From contig LWTK01000046.1 in the NCBI GenBank assembly GCA_003326205.1, positions 186,001 to 250,000 on the forward strand: 64,000 nucleotides of DNA, read 5' to 3'. The notes under the pieces were generated by a model, which had not been told where the DNA came from, searched no databases, and saw only the letters and a program-made list of their open reading frames with translations. The translations under genes and the position numbers were made by a program. This document shows, piece after piece, positions 53,339 to 61,892 of the stretch (position 1 is the first letter of the stretch; each line of letters opens with the position of its first letter). Source of the DNA: Nostoc sp. ATCC 43529 (lineage in GTDB: Bacteria > Cyanobacteriota > Cyanobacteriia > Cyanobacteriales > Nostocaceae).

Positions 53339-54148
53339 CTAAAACTAGCGCTCAACTAAAAATTTTTTAAACTGGGCATAGGGTATTGGGGGTATTGACT
53401 GTTAACTGTTGAGAGCCAGTTGCTAAGAAAGCGGGTTCTGCGTTAGCGGTACAAGCCTCTTAACCCGTCCAACGCAGTGGCTCCTGTTGACTGTTGAGGA
53501 AAGCCAAAGACGTTTCCGTTGCAAGGTGTGAGGAGTTATTCTCCTTGTCTCCCCATCTCCCCTACTCCCCACACACCTCCAACTCCACATTCTTTACAGC
53601 CCTTATTTTCGAGATAGGTATGATATACGACTCATATTTCATTGTGAAGCATATATAAATCAAAATTAGCCAATATTACTCTTGACAAGTTTATATTTAT
53701 TAAAAACAACTATCATGATTCTCACATCTGCAAGCCATGTCTTCCACAGGCTACGCCTACGCAAATCAAATCCAGTTAGTCTGAGTGTGATTTAAATAAT
53801 TAACACATAATCTTGAAATTTTTACCGTAAATATCCATAATTTTGTAGTGAATTGAGTGTTGAAATTTCAACCCATAAAGACGCAAAATTTATCCAAACA
53901 TAATTCGCTACCAATTACTATCTTTTCAAAACACGGTAGGGGTAGAGCAATACTTACCCATAACAATTATTTTTCAAATTTGCTTCATATAATTTTCTAT
54001 TGTGTATCGTTGTGTATTGCATCCAAGCTTCAAGGGCTATATTCTGAGAAATCCTAGTTTCTAGGAGTGAGAGGCTTTTGCCAGAACGAACTAGAATTAG
54101 GAAACACCTAGCTGGGTTCTTCTGACTTTTGAAATTAGGAGTGCATGT
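53339..54148. other. Repeat-rich intergenic region
   Basis: Contains the dispersed repeat at 53412-53492 nested in GTTGACTGTTGAC units, then a CCCCATCTCCCCTACTCCCC tract at about 53548-53580. The remainder to 54148 is AT-rich, with no convincing gene; the plus-strand open frame at 53857-54057 has no start signal and unusual composition. Confidence 0.55.
53412..53492. repeat. Small dispersed repeat, nested in heptamers
   Basis: GAGAGCCAGTTGCTAAGAAA to AACGCAGTGGCTCCTGTTGA. It ends in AACCCGTCCAACGCAGTGGC, the complement of the start of the copy at 57112. GTTGACTG-type heptamers flank it on both sides. Confidence 0.75.
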
Positions 54149-55243
54149 GTGCCCAAATCCCCTAAATATTTGCTGATTGGATCAACCGAGACTTACAGCG
54201 GTAAATCTGCAACTGTTCTGGGTTTGTCTCATCAGCTACAGCAAAAAGGACTGGATATAGCTTACGGTAAACCGCTCGGTACGTGTTTGAATTCGTCTAG
54301 CGGCACTGTAATTGAAGAAGATGTTCAGTTCATCGCTCATAGTCTGAATCTGCCCGAAAACCGTGTTGCACCTACAATGCTGGCTTTGGATGAACTAAAT
54401 GTGCAAAAACGCTTGCGTGGGGAGGACAAAACAAATTATCAGCAGTCCCTATTACAGCAATATTCACAAATGTTGCCAGGAGATTTGGTGTTGCTAGAGG
54501 GGCCTGGTGATTTGTCTGAAGGCAGTTTGTTTGACTTATCTTTACTACAAGTGGCTGAGGTATTGGATGCTGGCGTCTTGTTAGTAGCCCGTTATAAATC
54601 GTTGCTTTCAATTGAGGCATTATTGGCTGTTAAGCAGCGTATGGGCGATCGCTTGATTGGTATCGTCATCAATGATATCCCTGTGGCAGAACTAAAAGCG
54701 GTTGACACTCTGTTACGCCCATTTTTGGAACAGCGGGATATTCCAGTGCTGGGAATGCTGCCAAACAGCGATTTACTTCGTAGTGTCAGTGTTGGCGAAC
54801 TTGTTAAGCAATTAAAGGCCGACGTTCTGTGTCGCAACGATCGCCTAGATTTGTTAGTGGAAAGTCTGGCAATTGGCGCAATGAATGTCAACTCGGCTGT
54901 GAAGTATTTCCGCAAACGCCGGAATATGGCAGTGGTAACAGGAGGCGATCGCGTCGAAATTCAGCAGGCTGCTTTAGAAACTTCTACCCAATGTTTAATT
55001 CTCACCGGGCAACTACCACCCCCACCGTTCATTCTCAGTCGTGCTGAAGAACTAGAAATTCCCATTTTATCTGTTGACTTAGACACCCTAACCACAGTCG
55101 AAATTGTTGACCGCACTTTTGGTCAAGTCCGTCTCCACGAGCCGATTAAGGTTCAGTATATTCGCCAGCTGATGGCTGAGCATTTTGACATTGACCGCCT
55201 GTTATCTAAACTCGGTTTAACTCCCGCAGCGGCATTGTCTTAG
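54149..55243 (+). CDS. BioD-like/DRTGG-domain protein (phosphotransacetylase N-terminal-like)
   Basis: 364 residues. The N-terminal part is a P-loop NTPase of the dethiobiotin synthetase/cobyrinate synthase type: LLIGSTETYSGKSATVLGLSHQLQ, then DLVLLEGPGDLSEGSLFDLSL and IGIVINDIP. The C-terminal part is a DRTGG domain: AVKYFRKRRNMAVVTGGDRVEIQQAAL, then CLILTGQLPPPPFILSRAEELEIPILSVD. These domains form the N-terminus of phosphotransacetylases, but the catalytic transferase domain is absent. A regulatory or nucleotide-sensing role is likely. The start is GTG at 54149; the ATG at 54145 is out of frame. Confidence 0.88.
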   Translation: MPKSPKYLLIGSTETYSGKSATVLGLSHQLQQKGLDIAYGKPLGTCLNSSSGTVIEEDVQFIAHSLNLPENRVAPTMLALDELNVQKRLRGEDKTNYQQSLLQQYSQMLPGDLVLLEGPGDLSEGSLFDLSLLQVAEVLDAGVLLVARYKSLLSIEALLAVKQRMGDRLIGIVINDIPVAELKAVDTLLRPFLEQRDIPVLGMLPNSDLLRSVSVGELVKQLKADVLCRNDRLDLLVESLAIGAMNVNSAVKYFRKRRNMAVVTGGDRVEIQQAALETSTQCLILTGQLPPPPFILSRAEELEIPILSVDLDTLTTVEIVDRTFGQVRLHEPIKVQYIRQLMAEHFDIDRLLSKLGLTPAAALS

Positions 55244-55345
55244 GGCATGGGGCATGGGGCAGAGGGCAGAGGGCATTGGTTATTCTCCGCGTCCCCACGC
55301 CCCCGGGTCTCCCGATCTCCCTCATCCTCCCATCTCCCCATCTCC
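55240..55345. repeat. Repeat tract (GGGCAGAGGGCAGAGGGCAT / CCCCATCTCCCC)
   Basis: GGGCATGGGGCATGGGGCAG, AGAGGGCAGAGGGC, then CCCCACGCCCCCGGGTCTCC and CATCTCCCCATCTCCCCC. It fills the gap after the DRTGG gene and overlaps the 3' end of the DUF4188 reading frame. Confidence 0.7.
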
Positions 55346-55846
55346 CCCTGGCGAAGGCACAGCAGGTTCGCTGTCACCTCCCAAGCGACGGCGTGCTGTT
55401 TCCGTTCGTCCTTTAGCTGGGACGTGCTTAGTTGCGGCAGCTAATCCAAATACAGGCATATTCCCGTAAATTGCCTTATAATTTCCCGGCTCGATTAAAT
55501 ATGTTTCGTGCCAAATGCCAACACTGCCATCAGCACCAATAGATCGATTAAACCTTTGCCAAGCTTCTAGATGTGCATCTGCCGGATTTCTGGCAAAACG
55601 CTCCAAATCCTCAAACGATCGCCAATACTGAATCAACCCTACTCCCCGCGAGTAAACAAAACCTTCTCCCCCTAAAAATCCCTTTTCGGGATTCTGCTGA
55701 AGACTCCGTAGCATCGGCGACATAGCCCTAACTGTGGGAATCCATTTAGAAAAAGCAAAGAATTTGTTAATTCTCATCCCAATCAGAAACACAACGAAGG
55801 GTTCATCAATCTCGGCAGTAAATCTTCCTGGCATTACTTGAGGCAT
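55322..55846 (-). CDS. DUF4188-like protein
   Basis: 174 residues, starting MPQVMPGRFTAEIDEPFVVFLIGMRINKFFAFSKW. Family marks include GLIQYWRSFEDLERFARNPADAHLEAWQRFNR and GSVGIWHETYLIEPGNYKAIYGNMPVFGLAAATKHVPAKGRTETARRRLG. Members resemble heme-degrading or monooxygenase-like ferredoxin-fold proteins; function is unproven. The last 18 residues (GDSEPAVPSPGGDGEMGG) are translated from a repeat tract and are unlikely to be ancestral. It is divergent from the PadR gene with a shared 73-bp promoter region carrying two palindromes, so it is the probable PadR target. Confidence 0.8.
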   Translation of the reverse strand: MPQVMPGRFTAEIDEPFVVFLIGMRINKFFAFSKWIPTVRAMSPMLRSLQQNPEKGFLGGEGFVYSRGVGLIQYWRSFEDLERFARNPADAHLEAWQRFNRSIGADGSVGIWHETYLIEPGNYKAIYGNMPVFGLAAATKHVPAKGRTETARRRLGGDSEPAVPSPGGDGEMGG

Positions 55847-55876
55847 GAGTTACATTCCTTGTGGTTTTGGATTACT

Positions 55877-55919
55877 ATGCAACTAGTTGCATATATTTAT
55901 TTTATGCAATTAGTTGCAT
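55877..55919. promoter_or_regulatory. Twin palindromic operators between DUF4188 and PadR genes
   Basis: Two perfect or near-perfect 16-bp palindromes: ATGCAACTAGTTGCAT (55877-55892) and ATGCAATTAGTTGCAT (55904-55919). Their centres are 27 bp apart. The second ends at the base before the PadR start codon. This is the pattern expected for PadR-type repressors binding ATGCAA-TTGCAT, and it sits where it would block both divergent promoters. Confidence 0.85.
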
Positions 55920-56486
55920 ATGTCAAGTAGTGAATTAAAAATTATGGCATTAGCCCACGCGATATTAGCTGCTCTTGTTGAAGCCCCTTGTAGTGGATAT
56001 GATTTAGCAAAGCGATTCGATGGCTCTGTAGGCTTTTTTTGGTCAGCCAGCCACCAACAGATTTATCGAGAGTTATCGAAGTTGGAAGACCAAGGGTGGA
56101 TTAGTTGCGAAACGATTGTGCAAGCAGGACGCCCAGATAAGAAGCTTTACAGCGTCACAGACTTGGGAGAACAGCAGTTAAAAGAGTGGATTGCTCAACC
56201 TGGTGAACCCACACCAGTGAAAGATGATTTACTTGTAAAAATTTTTGCTGGGTATGTTGCTTCTAAGGAGACGATTTTGACAGAACTAGAGCAGCATCAA
56301 AAAGCCCACTTAGAAAAATTATCTACATACGAGAATTTGGAACAGCATTACTTTCAGAATCCCCAAGAACTGCCAGAACCACAGCAATTTCAGTATTTGA
56401 CTCTTCTAAATGGAATTAGTTATGAAAGACATTGGTTAGCTTGGTGCGATCGCGTAATTCAGTCACTCAACCAAACAAAAAAGTGA
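55920..56486 (+). CDS. PadR-family transcriptional regulator
   Basis: 188 residues. N-terminal winged helix with MALAHAILAALVEAPCSGYDLAKRFDGSVGFFWSASHQQIYRELSKLEDQGWISCETIVQAGRPDKKLYSVTDLG, and a C-terminal helical dimerisation domain of about 80 residues (VIR_C type). I chose the ATG at 55920; an upstream TTG would add two residues and overlap the operator. It should repress itself and the divergent DUF4188 gene; the inducer is unknown. Confidence 0.93.
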   Translation: MSSSELKIMALAHAILAALVEAPCSGYDLAKRFDGSVGFFWSASHQQIYRELSKLEDQGWISCETIVQAGRPDKKLYSVTDLGEQQLKEWIAQPGEPTPVKDDLLVKIFAGYVASKETILTELEQHQKAHLEKLSTYENLEQHYFQNPQELPEPQQFQYLTLLNGISYERHWLAWCDRVIQSLNQTKK

Positions 56487-56576
56487 AAAATTGTAGTTGT
56501 CTAACTCAGGTTTGCCTCGCACCTACACGCTCTTTGGTAGAATATCTGGGTCGTTTAATCTGATGCACGTCTATCT

Positions 56577-57080
56577 TTGAGTCAGTCAACAGACCTTATT
56601 AACGTCGATACATTAGCGCAAGAACTGGCGACAATCCAGCAAACGGGTTCTAAAAGAATTGCCTTGCTGGGTTCTCGTCATGTGCCAATTACACATCAGA
56701 ATCTTATTGAAATGATGACATATGCCCTAGTTTTATCGGGTAATCGGATCATCACTTCTGGTGCTACAGGTACAAATTCTGCTGCCATCAAAGGAGCAAC
56801 GCGGGCCGATCCAAACTTGTTAACCGTGATTCTACCCCAAAGCTTGGAACGCCAGCCTTTAGAATCCCGGCAGCAACTAGAACAGGTAATGCATCTAGTG
56901 GAAAATCCCAGTAATGACAATCTGTCTCTTGCCGAAGCTAGTTACTTGTGCAACAAGGAAATTGTCTCTCGTTGCCAGCAACTAATTTGCTTTGCGTTTC
57001 ACGACAGCCGCACTTTGTTGCAAACTTGTCAAGATGCAGAAGAACAAAGAAAAGTGGTGACACTCTTCTACTTTGATTAG
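56577..57080 (+). CDS. DprA-like DNA recombination-mediator protein
   Basis: A 167-residue Rossmann-type protein. KRIALLGSRHVPITHQ and IITSGATGTNSAAIKGATRADPNLLTVILPQSLERQPLES resemble the DprA/Smf (LOG-like) nucleotide-binding fold, and the ending LICFAFHDSRTLLQTCQDAEEQRKVVTLFYFD fits. It lacks the extra N-terminal SAM domain of full DprA. It may bind ssDNA or nucleotide. The start is TTG at 56577, since the upstream ATG is out of frame. Conserved in cyanobacteria; role unproven. Confidence 0.8.
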   Translation: MSQSTDLINVDTLAQELATIQQTGSKRIALLGSRHVPITHQNLIEMMTYALVLSGNRIITSGATGTNSAAIKGATRADPNLLTVILPQSLERQPLESRQQLEQVMHLVENPSNDNLSLAEASYLCNKEIVSRCQQLICFAFHDSRTLLQTCQDAEEQRKVVTLFYFD

Positions 57081-57111
57081 TCATTAGTCAAAAGTCCTCT
57101 GTTACAAAGTT

Positions 57112-57180
57112 GAGCCACTGCGTTGGACGGGTTTCCCGGCAGCCAAGCAAGTGGCGTCCGTTCGCCGGAAATCGGCGCTC
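57112..57180. repeat. Small dispersed repeat, fourth copy
   Basis: Begins GAGCCACTGCGTTGGACGGG and continues TTTCCCGGCAGCC. Its first 20 bases match the complement of the copy at 53412-53492, and TGCGTTGGACGGGTTTCCCG matches the copy inserted in the Uma2 gene. Confidence 0.75.
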
Positions 57181-57235
57181 AGACTTTGCGCTTTGTCCTA
57201 GTTCGTGGCGAGCAGACCAAAACACGTCTATGTTT

Positions 57236-57310
57236 TTGAACTAATGACCAGTGACCAATGACCAATGACCAATGACCAATGACTAATGACTGATGACTAA
57301 TCACTAAATA
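57236..57310. repeat. Tandem TGACCAA/TGACTAA heptamers
   Basis: About ten units of AATGACCAATGACCAATGAC type directly upstream of the MAPEG gene. Confidence 0.85.
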
Positions 57311-57314
57311 ACTA

Positions 57315-57710
57315 ATGATAATTTTTTTGTACTCGATCGCTGCTGCTGCCGTTCTAATTTACGTACCATTTTTGGTAGTAGCTTATGCCCGTGTGCGTGT
57401 TGGGTACGATCTCTCTGCCCCTCGCGCTATGTTTGATAAATTGCCGCCATACGCTCAAAGAGCTACCTGGGCACATCAGAACTCCTTTGAAGCGTTTATG
57501 GTATTTGCCGCAGCCGCATTCATGGCATACGTCACTGGTGTAAATTCTTCTACAGCAGCGACGGCTGCGATCGCCTTTGTGGCTGCGCGTTTTCTTTACT
57601 CAATTTTTTATATTTTGAATATACCCCTTTTGCGTTCGCTGATGTTTGGCATCGGTTCCCTTAGCTCTGCTATTCTGATCTTCCTGAGCATCATCCAAGC
57701 AAATAGTTAA
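57315..57710 (+). CDS. MAPEG-family membrane protein
   Basis: 131 residues, four hydrophobic helices. Family marks are PRAMFDKLPPYAQRATWAHQNSFEAFMVFAAAAFMAY, where the conserved NSFEAF sequence follows helix 1, and ARFLYSIFYILNIPLLRSLMFGIG near the end. Members include glutathione- and leukotriene-active membrane enzymes; the bacterial role is mostly unknown. It lies in the plasma or thylakoid membrane. A GST gene lies about 0.8 kb downstream, but on the other strand. Confidence 0.92.
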   Translation: MIIFLYSIAAAAVLIYVPFLVVAYARVRVGYDLSAPRAMFDKLPPYAQRATWAHQNSFEAFMVFAAAAFMAYVTGVNSSTAATAAIAFVAARFLYSIFYILNIPLLRSLMFGIGSLSSAILIFLSIIQANS

Positions 57711-57878
57711 TTGGGCATTGGGCATTGGGCATTGGGCATTGGGGAGATGGCGAGGTGGGGAGGATAACTTTGAACTCCTAACTCCTAACTCCCAACTCCT
57801 AACTCCTAACTCCCTACTTCCTACTCCCCACTCCCAATACCTAATCTAAAATCCAAAATCTAAAATCCAAAATACTTT
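57711..57878. repeat. Heptamer and short tandem repeats
   Basis: GGGCATTGGGCATTGGGCAT units, then CTCCTAACTCCTAACTCCCA units, then CTAAAATCCAAAATCTAAAA units, up to the yajQ start. Confidence 0.85.
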
Positions 57879-58370
57879 ATGGCTTCTACTTTTTCCTTTG
57901 ACATTGTGAGCGACTTTGACCAACAAGAATTGGTTAACGCTGTCGATCAAGTTGTGCGAGAAATCAAAAGCCGTTATGACCTCAAAGATACTCAAACTAC
58001 TGTTGAGTTAGCCGATGAAAGCATTAATGTTAATACTGACAGCGAGTTTACCTTAGATTCTGTACACAATATCCTGCGGGAAAAAGCCGCTAAGCGTAAT
58101 CTTTCCCAAAAAATCTTTGATTTTGGCAAAATTGAATCAGCAAGTGGTAATCGTGTACGCCAAGAAATTAAACTCAAAAAAGGCATCAGTCAAGATATTG
58201 CCAAACAAATTTCCAAATTGATTCGTGACGAATTCAAAAAGGTACAAGCCTCAATTCAAGGTGACGCTGTGCGGGTTTCTGCCAAATCTAAAGATGACTT
58301 GCAAGTTGTAATTCAACGACTAAAACAAGAAGATTATCCTGTGGCTTTGCAATTTACAAATTATCGGTAA
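57879..58370 (+). CDS. YajQ-family nucleotide-binding protein
   Basis: 163 residues: [38 protein letters not shown] then [42 protein letters not shown] and QFTNYR at the C-terminus. These are diagnostic of YajQ. The family binds c-di-GMP in some species and other nucleotides or RNA in others. Cytosolic. Length is normal. Confidence 0.97.
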   Translation: MASTFSFDIVSDFDQQELVNAVDQVVREIKSRYDLKDTQTTVELADESINVNTDSEFTLDSVHNILREKAAKRNLSQKIFDFGKIESASGNRVRQEIKLKKGISQDIAKQISKLIRDEFKKVQASIQGDAVRVSAKSKDDLQVVIQRLKQEDYPVALQFTNYR

Positions 58371-58497
58371 AGTGCATTGGGCAAAGTGCATTGGGCAAAG
58401 GGCAAGGGGCAAAGGGGAAAAGAAAGATCCCTGCTTTTCCCTTTTCCCTTTTACCTTTCCCCAAGGCGTTGCCATCTCCCCCAATCCCCAGTCCCTT
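58371..58497. repeat. Tandem GGGCAAAGTGCATT repeats with C-rich return
   Basis: GTGCATTGGGCAAAGTGCAT and GGGGCAAAGGGGAAAAGAAA are answered by TTTTCCCTTTTCCCTTTTAC. The halves can pair. Lies between convergent yajQ and the GST gene and may serve as terminator for both. Confidence 0.7.
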
Positions 58498-59055
58498 TTA
58501 CGTTGTTGCACCGATAGTTCTTTGAAGTGCCGGACGGTTAGCCAATTGCTTCATGTAATTCAACACCCCTGGGTAAGGGCTGAAATCTAGTTTGACAACT
58601 AAGGGAATGTAGTTCAAAACAGACCCGACTGCGACATCGGCAACGGTGAATTCATTACCTACTAAAAAAGTTTGTTTACTGAAAATTTCATTCAACGTAT
58701 TCAACAAACGGGGTATTTGGCGATCGCGATTTGCTTCTACCAAAATTGCTGTACTGAGAGTCGAATTAGCAAACAACACCCATTGGTTAATCACAGCACG
58801 TTCTTCTAGTGAAACTGGCGCTTTTCCATACTTATCCATGAGATAGAGCAAAATTGCTCCAGATTCCCAAAGCTGAAAATCTCCATCAACAATTCCTGGA
58901 ACTCTTCCAAATGGATTAATTGCCAAATACTCAGGTTGCAGGTGTTCGCCCGCTTGCATATCAAGCTTGACAAATTCATAGGGAACTTCTAGTTCCTCTA
59001 AATACCAATGAACAATTGATGCTCGACTACGAGCGCCACCGTAAAGTTTTAGCAT
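58498..59055 (-). CDS. Glutathione S-transferase family protein
   Basis: 185 residues: thioredoxin-like domain MLKLYGGARSRASIVHWYLEELEVPYEFVKLDMQ, with the glutathione-contact NPFGRVPGIVDGDFQLWESGAILLYLMDKYG, and a C-terminal helical domain with FTVADVAVGSVLNYIPL. It conjugates or reduces with glutathione; the substrate is unknown. The upstream gene ends six bases before its start codon, so they are translated from one message. Confidence 0.92.
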   Translation of the reverse strand: MLKLYGGARSRASIVHWYLEELEVPYEFVKLDMQAGEHLQPEYLAINPFGRVPGIVDGDFQLWESGAILLYLMDKYGKAPVSLEERAVINQWVLFANSTLSTAILVEANRDRQIPRLLNTLNEIFSKQTFLVGNEFTVADVAVGSVLNYIPLVVKLDFSPYPGVLNYMKQLANRPALQRTIGATT

Positions 59056-59061
59056 AATTAC

Positions 59062-59526
59062 CTAAAGAACTTTGTGAGTGTGAGAATGCTGCTTAACGTT
59101 ATCTTCTTTAGTAACAACTCTACTGGCGTTTAATACTCGCTTGCGGTCAACGGAATACTTGAACTCAGTGTAGGTTGTACCTAAAGGAATTAGGGATTTT
59201 GCAGATTCACGACGCTTGTAAGTACGAGCTGCTGCAAACAGGCGTGGGATAAATTCTTCACCGAACTGAGCCGACTGTGGAAAGCCATCTGGCACCAGTT
59301 GTGAATCGCCATCCAGCACAGATCCCAAAGTTGTGGCACAAGCCAGCTTATAGGAGGTAGGAATGCCTTTTAACAATGCTTCCAAAGCCGCAGAGGGAAT
59401 TGGTTCTATAACTTCGATTTGATGAACTTCTCCATCTTCCTTGACGAAGCAGGTTGCCAAACCGATGACAATGTAATCATCGGCTGCTAAATCGGGAGCA
59501 TTGGGATAAGAAATTGCAGTTGTCAT
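59062..59526 (-). CDS. Hypothetical protein co-transcribed with the GST
   Basis: 154 residues from MTTAISYPNAPDLAADDYIVIGLATCFVKEDGE. I start at the second Met because the first five residues (MRNIL) have no support. Conserved-looking features: VHQIEVIEPIPSAALEALLKGIPTSYKLACATTLG and FGEEFIPRLFAAARTYKRRES. The C-terminus is His-rich (KQHSHTHKVL). No family recognised. It precedes the GST gene by six bases, so a shared function in stress or redox is suggested but not shown. Confidence 0.8.
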   Translation of the reverse strand: MTTAISYPNAPDLAADDYIVIGLATCFVKEDGEVHQIEVIEPIPSAALEALLKGIPTSYKLACATTLGSVLDGDSQLVPDGFPQSAQFGEEFIPRLFAAARTYKRRESAKSLIPLGTTYTEFKYSVDRKRVLNASRVVTKEDNVKQHSHTHKVL

Positions 59527-60237
59527 CAGAATATTTCTCAAAATTTAGGGATTGGGGACACTTCGTTGAGTTTCAGTACATCGCTGGGGATTGGGGAGTG
59601 GAGTTATTCGCCTTGTCCCATTGTCTTGTTGTCTCCCTCAGCGTCCTCTGTAACGAACGAATGAACAGCTTGTTGGCATTCTACTAACTTGTCGGTGTCA
59701 CTACGTTGTACATTGCGACGGGTATAAGAATAGCATTCCAAATGTTTCAAAAGCCTAGAAATACAGGATTTTTAATTTTTGACTGGTCTTGCCTTACTTG
59801 AGAACTAACAACAATTTTTTCGGCGTTGCCCAATTGCGGTATGAATCCAGATGTAGAGACGTTGCAGTGCAACGTCTCTACTGCAACGTCTCTACAAGAT
59901 TTTGATATCATCCACAATTGTTTTCATACATGAAATCAGCAACGCCATTTTCTCAATCTCCAGTCCCCAATCCCTAGTCCCCAGTTCCCAATCCCCAGCG
60001 CGAAATTTCTCTTGGCTATTTCTGGAATTGACCTTAGGGGTAAAGTATCCATGATTAGGTTTGAGGAGCAATTGTCTATTTAAGGCGTAAATTTCCACTT
60101 GTGTGAGTAGTTTAAGTTCTCTCTTGAGATGGCTTTCAGGTAATATTCAGTACTCTAAAAATAGACATAGTGGTAAAGCCAATAACAAATAAAACTAGAA
60201 CTTTATTCCATATAGCAGGTATTTTAGGCGTAAAAAG
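59527..60237. other. Repeat-rich intergenic region
   Basis: Holds a complete MITE-like element at 59822-59946 and GGGGATTGGGGA-type tracts near 59548-59600 and 59945-60000. The DNA on to 60237 is AT-rich and without genes. An open frame at 59892-60098 overlaps the repeat and is not accepted. Confidence 0.6.
59822..59946. mobile_element. MITE-like element with GGCGTTGC ends
   Basis: 125 bp from GGCGTTGCCCAATTGCGGTA to CATGAAATCAGCAACGCC. The terminal eight bases are exact complements, and pairing resumes inside at GTATGAA/TTCATAC. The centre has a palindrome GTAGAGACGTTGCA and complement, with an extra TGCAACGTCTCTAC unit. A truncated relative lies at 32527-32606. Confidence 0.75.
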
Positions 60238-60960
60238 ATGAATATTGACTCATTTTTAGCTTCTGGTGACCATCAACGTAATCAATATAAAAAACTTATC
60301 ATCAATAAAATAAATAATCATCAAGACCAGAGAACAAACGATCGCACTGAATTAAAAGACAGTCACTTACGCTCTTATGCTTTGCAGTTGGCTCAAGAAG
60401 AAAATTATACTGAGGCGATCGCACTTTTAAACCAACTAATTTTCCGCCATCCCTACAATGCAATTGATTACAACAACCGGGGGCTGATTTATTTCCAAAG
60501 TGGTGAAATGCAAAAAGCGTTTTGTGACTATAATACCGCCCTCAAACTCAATCCCTATTTAGCCAGCGCTTATAACAATCGAGCAAATTACTATGCCGCT
60601 TGTGGAGAATTAGCACTAGCAGTTGCTGACTATGATGAAGCGATTAATTTGAATCCTAGTCATGTCCGGGCGTGGATTAACAGAGGGATTACCTTGCGTG
60701 ACTTGGGTCAATACGAAGAGGCTATTGAAAATTTTGAGGTAGCACTGCTTTTCGGTCAACTGGAAGGTCATATTTGGGCTGAACGTGGCAGAACTTACCA
60801 TCTTTGGGGTGACTGGAATTGTGCGATCGCTGATTATCGTCGCGCCCTTACTCAACTACCTCCTGTAAACAACAGTAAGGATGTTACTGGTTATCGCTTG
60901 CGTTTACAGCTAGAAAATTGGCTTAACGATCTACTATCTCCTGAGCGTCCTAATTGGTAG
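60238..60960 (+). CDS. TPR-repeat protein
   Basis: 240 residues. After a polar start (MNIDSFLASGDHQRNQYKKL) there are about five TPR units from residue 47 to 215, for example LRSYALQLAQEENYTEAIALLNQLI, NNRGLIYFQSGEMQKAFCDYNTAL, AYNNRANYYAACGELALAVADYDEAI and AWINRGITLRDLGQYEEAIENFEVAL. TPR proteins are protein-protein scaffolds. No signal peptide, so it is cytosolic or peripherally bound. Partner unknown. Confidence 0.9.
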   Translation: MNIDSFLASGDHQRNQYKKLIINKINNHQDQRTNDRTELKDSHLRSYALQLAQEENYTEAIALLNQLIFRHPYNAIDYNNRGLIYFQSGEMQKAFCDYNTALKLNPYLASAYNNRANYYAACGELALAVADYDEAINLNPSHVRAWINRGITLRDLGQYEEAIENFEVALLFGQLEGHIWAERGRTYHLWGDWNCAIADYRRALTQLPPVNNSKDVTGYRLRLQLENWLNDLLSPERPNW

Positions 60961-61127
60961 ATGAACCATTCTGGTAAACTGAAAATTCCAAAAATCAAGA
61001 ATTCATTTTGAATTTAAGATTGGAGTATAGGGACGCTGTTATTTATTAGCAATAATATAAATTTTCACCCAGTTTCTAGGTAGCCAAAATCACAAGAAAC
61101 AGAATAATCCCAAATTCGATATTTATC

Positions 61128-61535
61128 TTAGGGTAATAAATCTGTTTGTTCAATGATGCCATCTTTATTCATCAGCACCACTCGACGCTGGCGCGGATCG
61201 AATCTGTACCCTTGTTGTTGCATAATACTTTTAGCTTGCTGGGGATCGAAGTTACGGCTAAATTCTGCCTGCAAATTGTTGACATGTGCTTCTATCAGCT
61301 TGACTTCAGTGCGGATTTCTCGCAACTTTTCTTGCTGTGACCAGTGATAAGGCAAAAGTTGTGTCAAGGCAGATGCGGCGGCAACTGCAATGAAAAGATT
61401 AACAGCTATCTTGGCAGTACTTTCCAATCCCATCACTTGGTAAGAACGTTGACGAAGGTGCCGCTTTGGTCGAGAAATGACCCGGCGTTTTTGTATTGGT
61501 TGTGAGGGTGGTCTGGAGGGTTGAATCGCGTTCAT
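61128..61535 (-). CDS. Small membrane protein with coiled coil (FtsB/DivIC-like layout), unknown
   Basis: 135 residues from MNAIQPSRPPSQPIQKRRVI. I choose this start because the earlier in-frame Met (61670) would add 45 residues with no sign of conservation. A basic N-terminus (RRVISRPKRHLRQRSYQ) precedes a membrane helix (STAKIAVNLFIAVAAASALTQLLP), then a coiled coil (KLREIRTEVKLIEAHVNNLQAEF) and a short tail RRVVLMNKDGIIEQTDLLP. This layout recalls FtsB/DivIC cell-division proteins but is only an analogy. It is transcribed in the same direction as psaM, 357 bp downstream of it. Confidence 0.75.
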   Translation of the reverse strand: MNAIQPSRPPSQPIQKRRVISRPKRHLRQRSYQVMGLESTAKIAVNLFIAVAAASALTQLLPYHWSQQEKLREIRTEVKLIEAHVNNLQAEFSRNFDPQQAKSIMQQQGYRFDPRQRRVVLMNKDGIIEQTDLLP

Positions 61536-61892
61536 GATCCTAAAAAATAACCTCTCTGAGTGAAGTGAAACACCATCAAGAGTGCTGTTAGCTTTATTGG
61601 GGGCGTTTACCCATGTTGAGCGTTCAGGAAGAAGTAATGAGTAAGAAGTAGTACTTATAAATCTTCCCACTCACGTCTTTTAACTTTACTTAGCACTTAT
61701 GAAGCTTGATTTAGCTGTCATCTTACTTCATTTTTGGAAAATAGCTACAAGTGCTGTACAAGTTAAAAAATAACCTGGCTTACGTAAGTGCATAGTTCCA
61801 TAAATACTCAAGGCGTAAAGCCTTAAGCGTTTGGAAATTGCACCCCCGTAATGCCAGGATTATTAGCTTTTTAACTGTGTCACATCGTAGCC
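61536..61892. other. Intergenic region downstream of psaM
   Basis: A small hairpin AAGGC-GTAAA-GCCTT lies near 61811-61825. No gene was found. The hairpin is not followed by a U-tract on either strand. Confidence 0.45.

Noticed and set aside
53857-54057. 66-codon plus-strand open frame
   Set aside because: No start signal, no family, and part of an AT-rich stretch after repeats.
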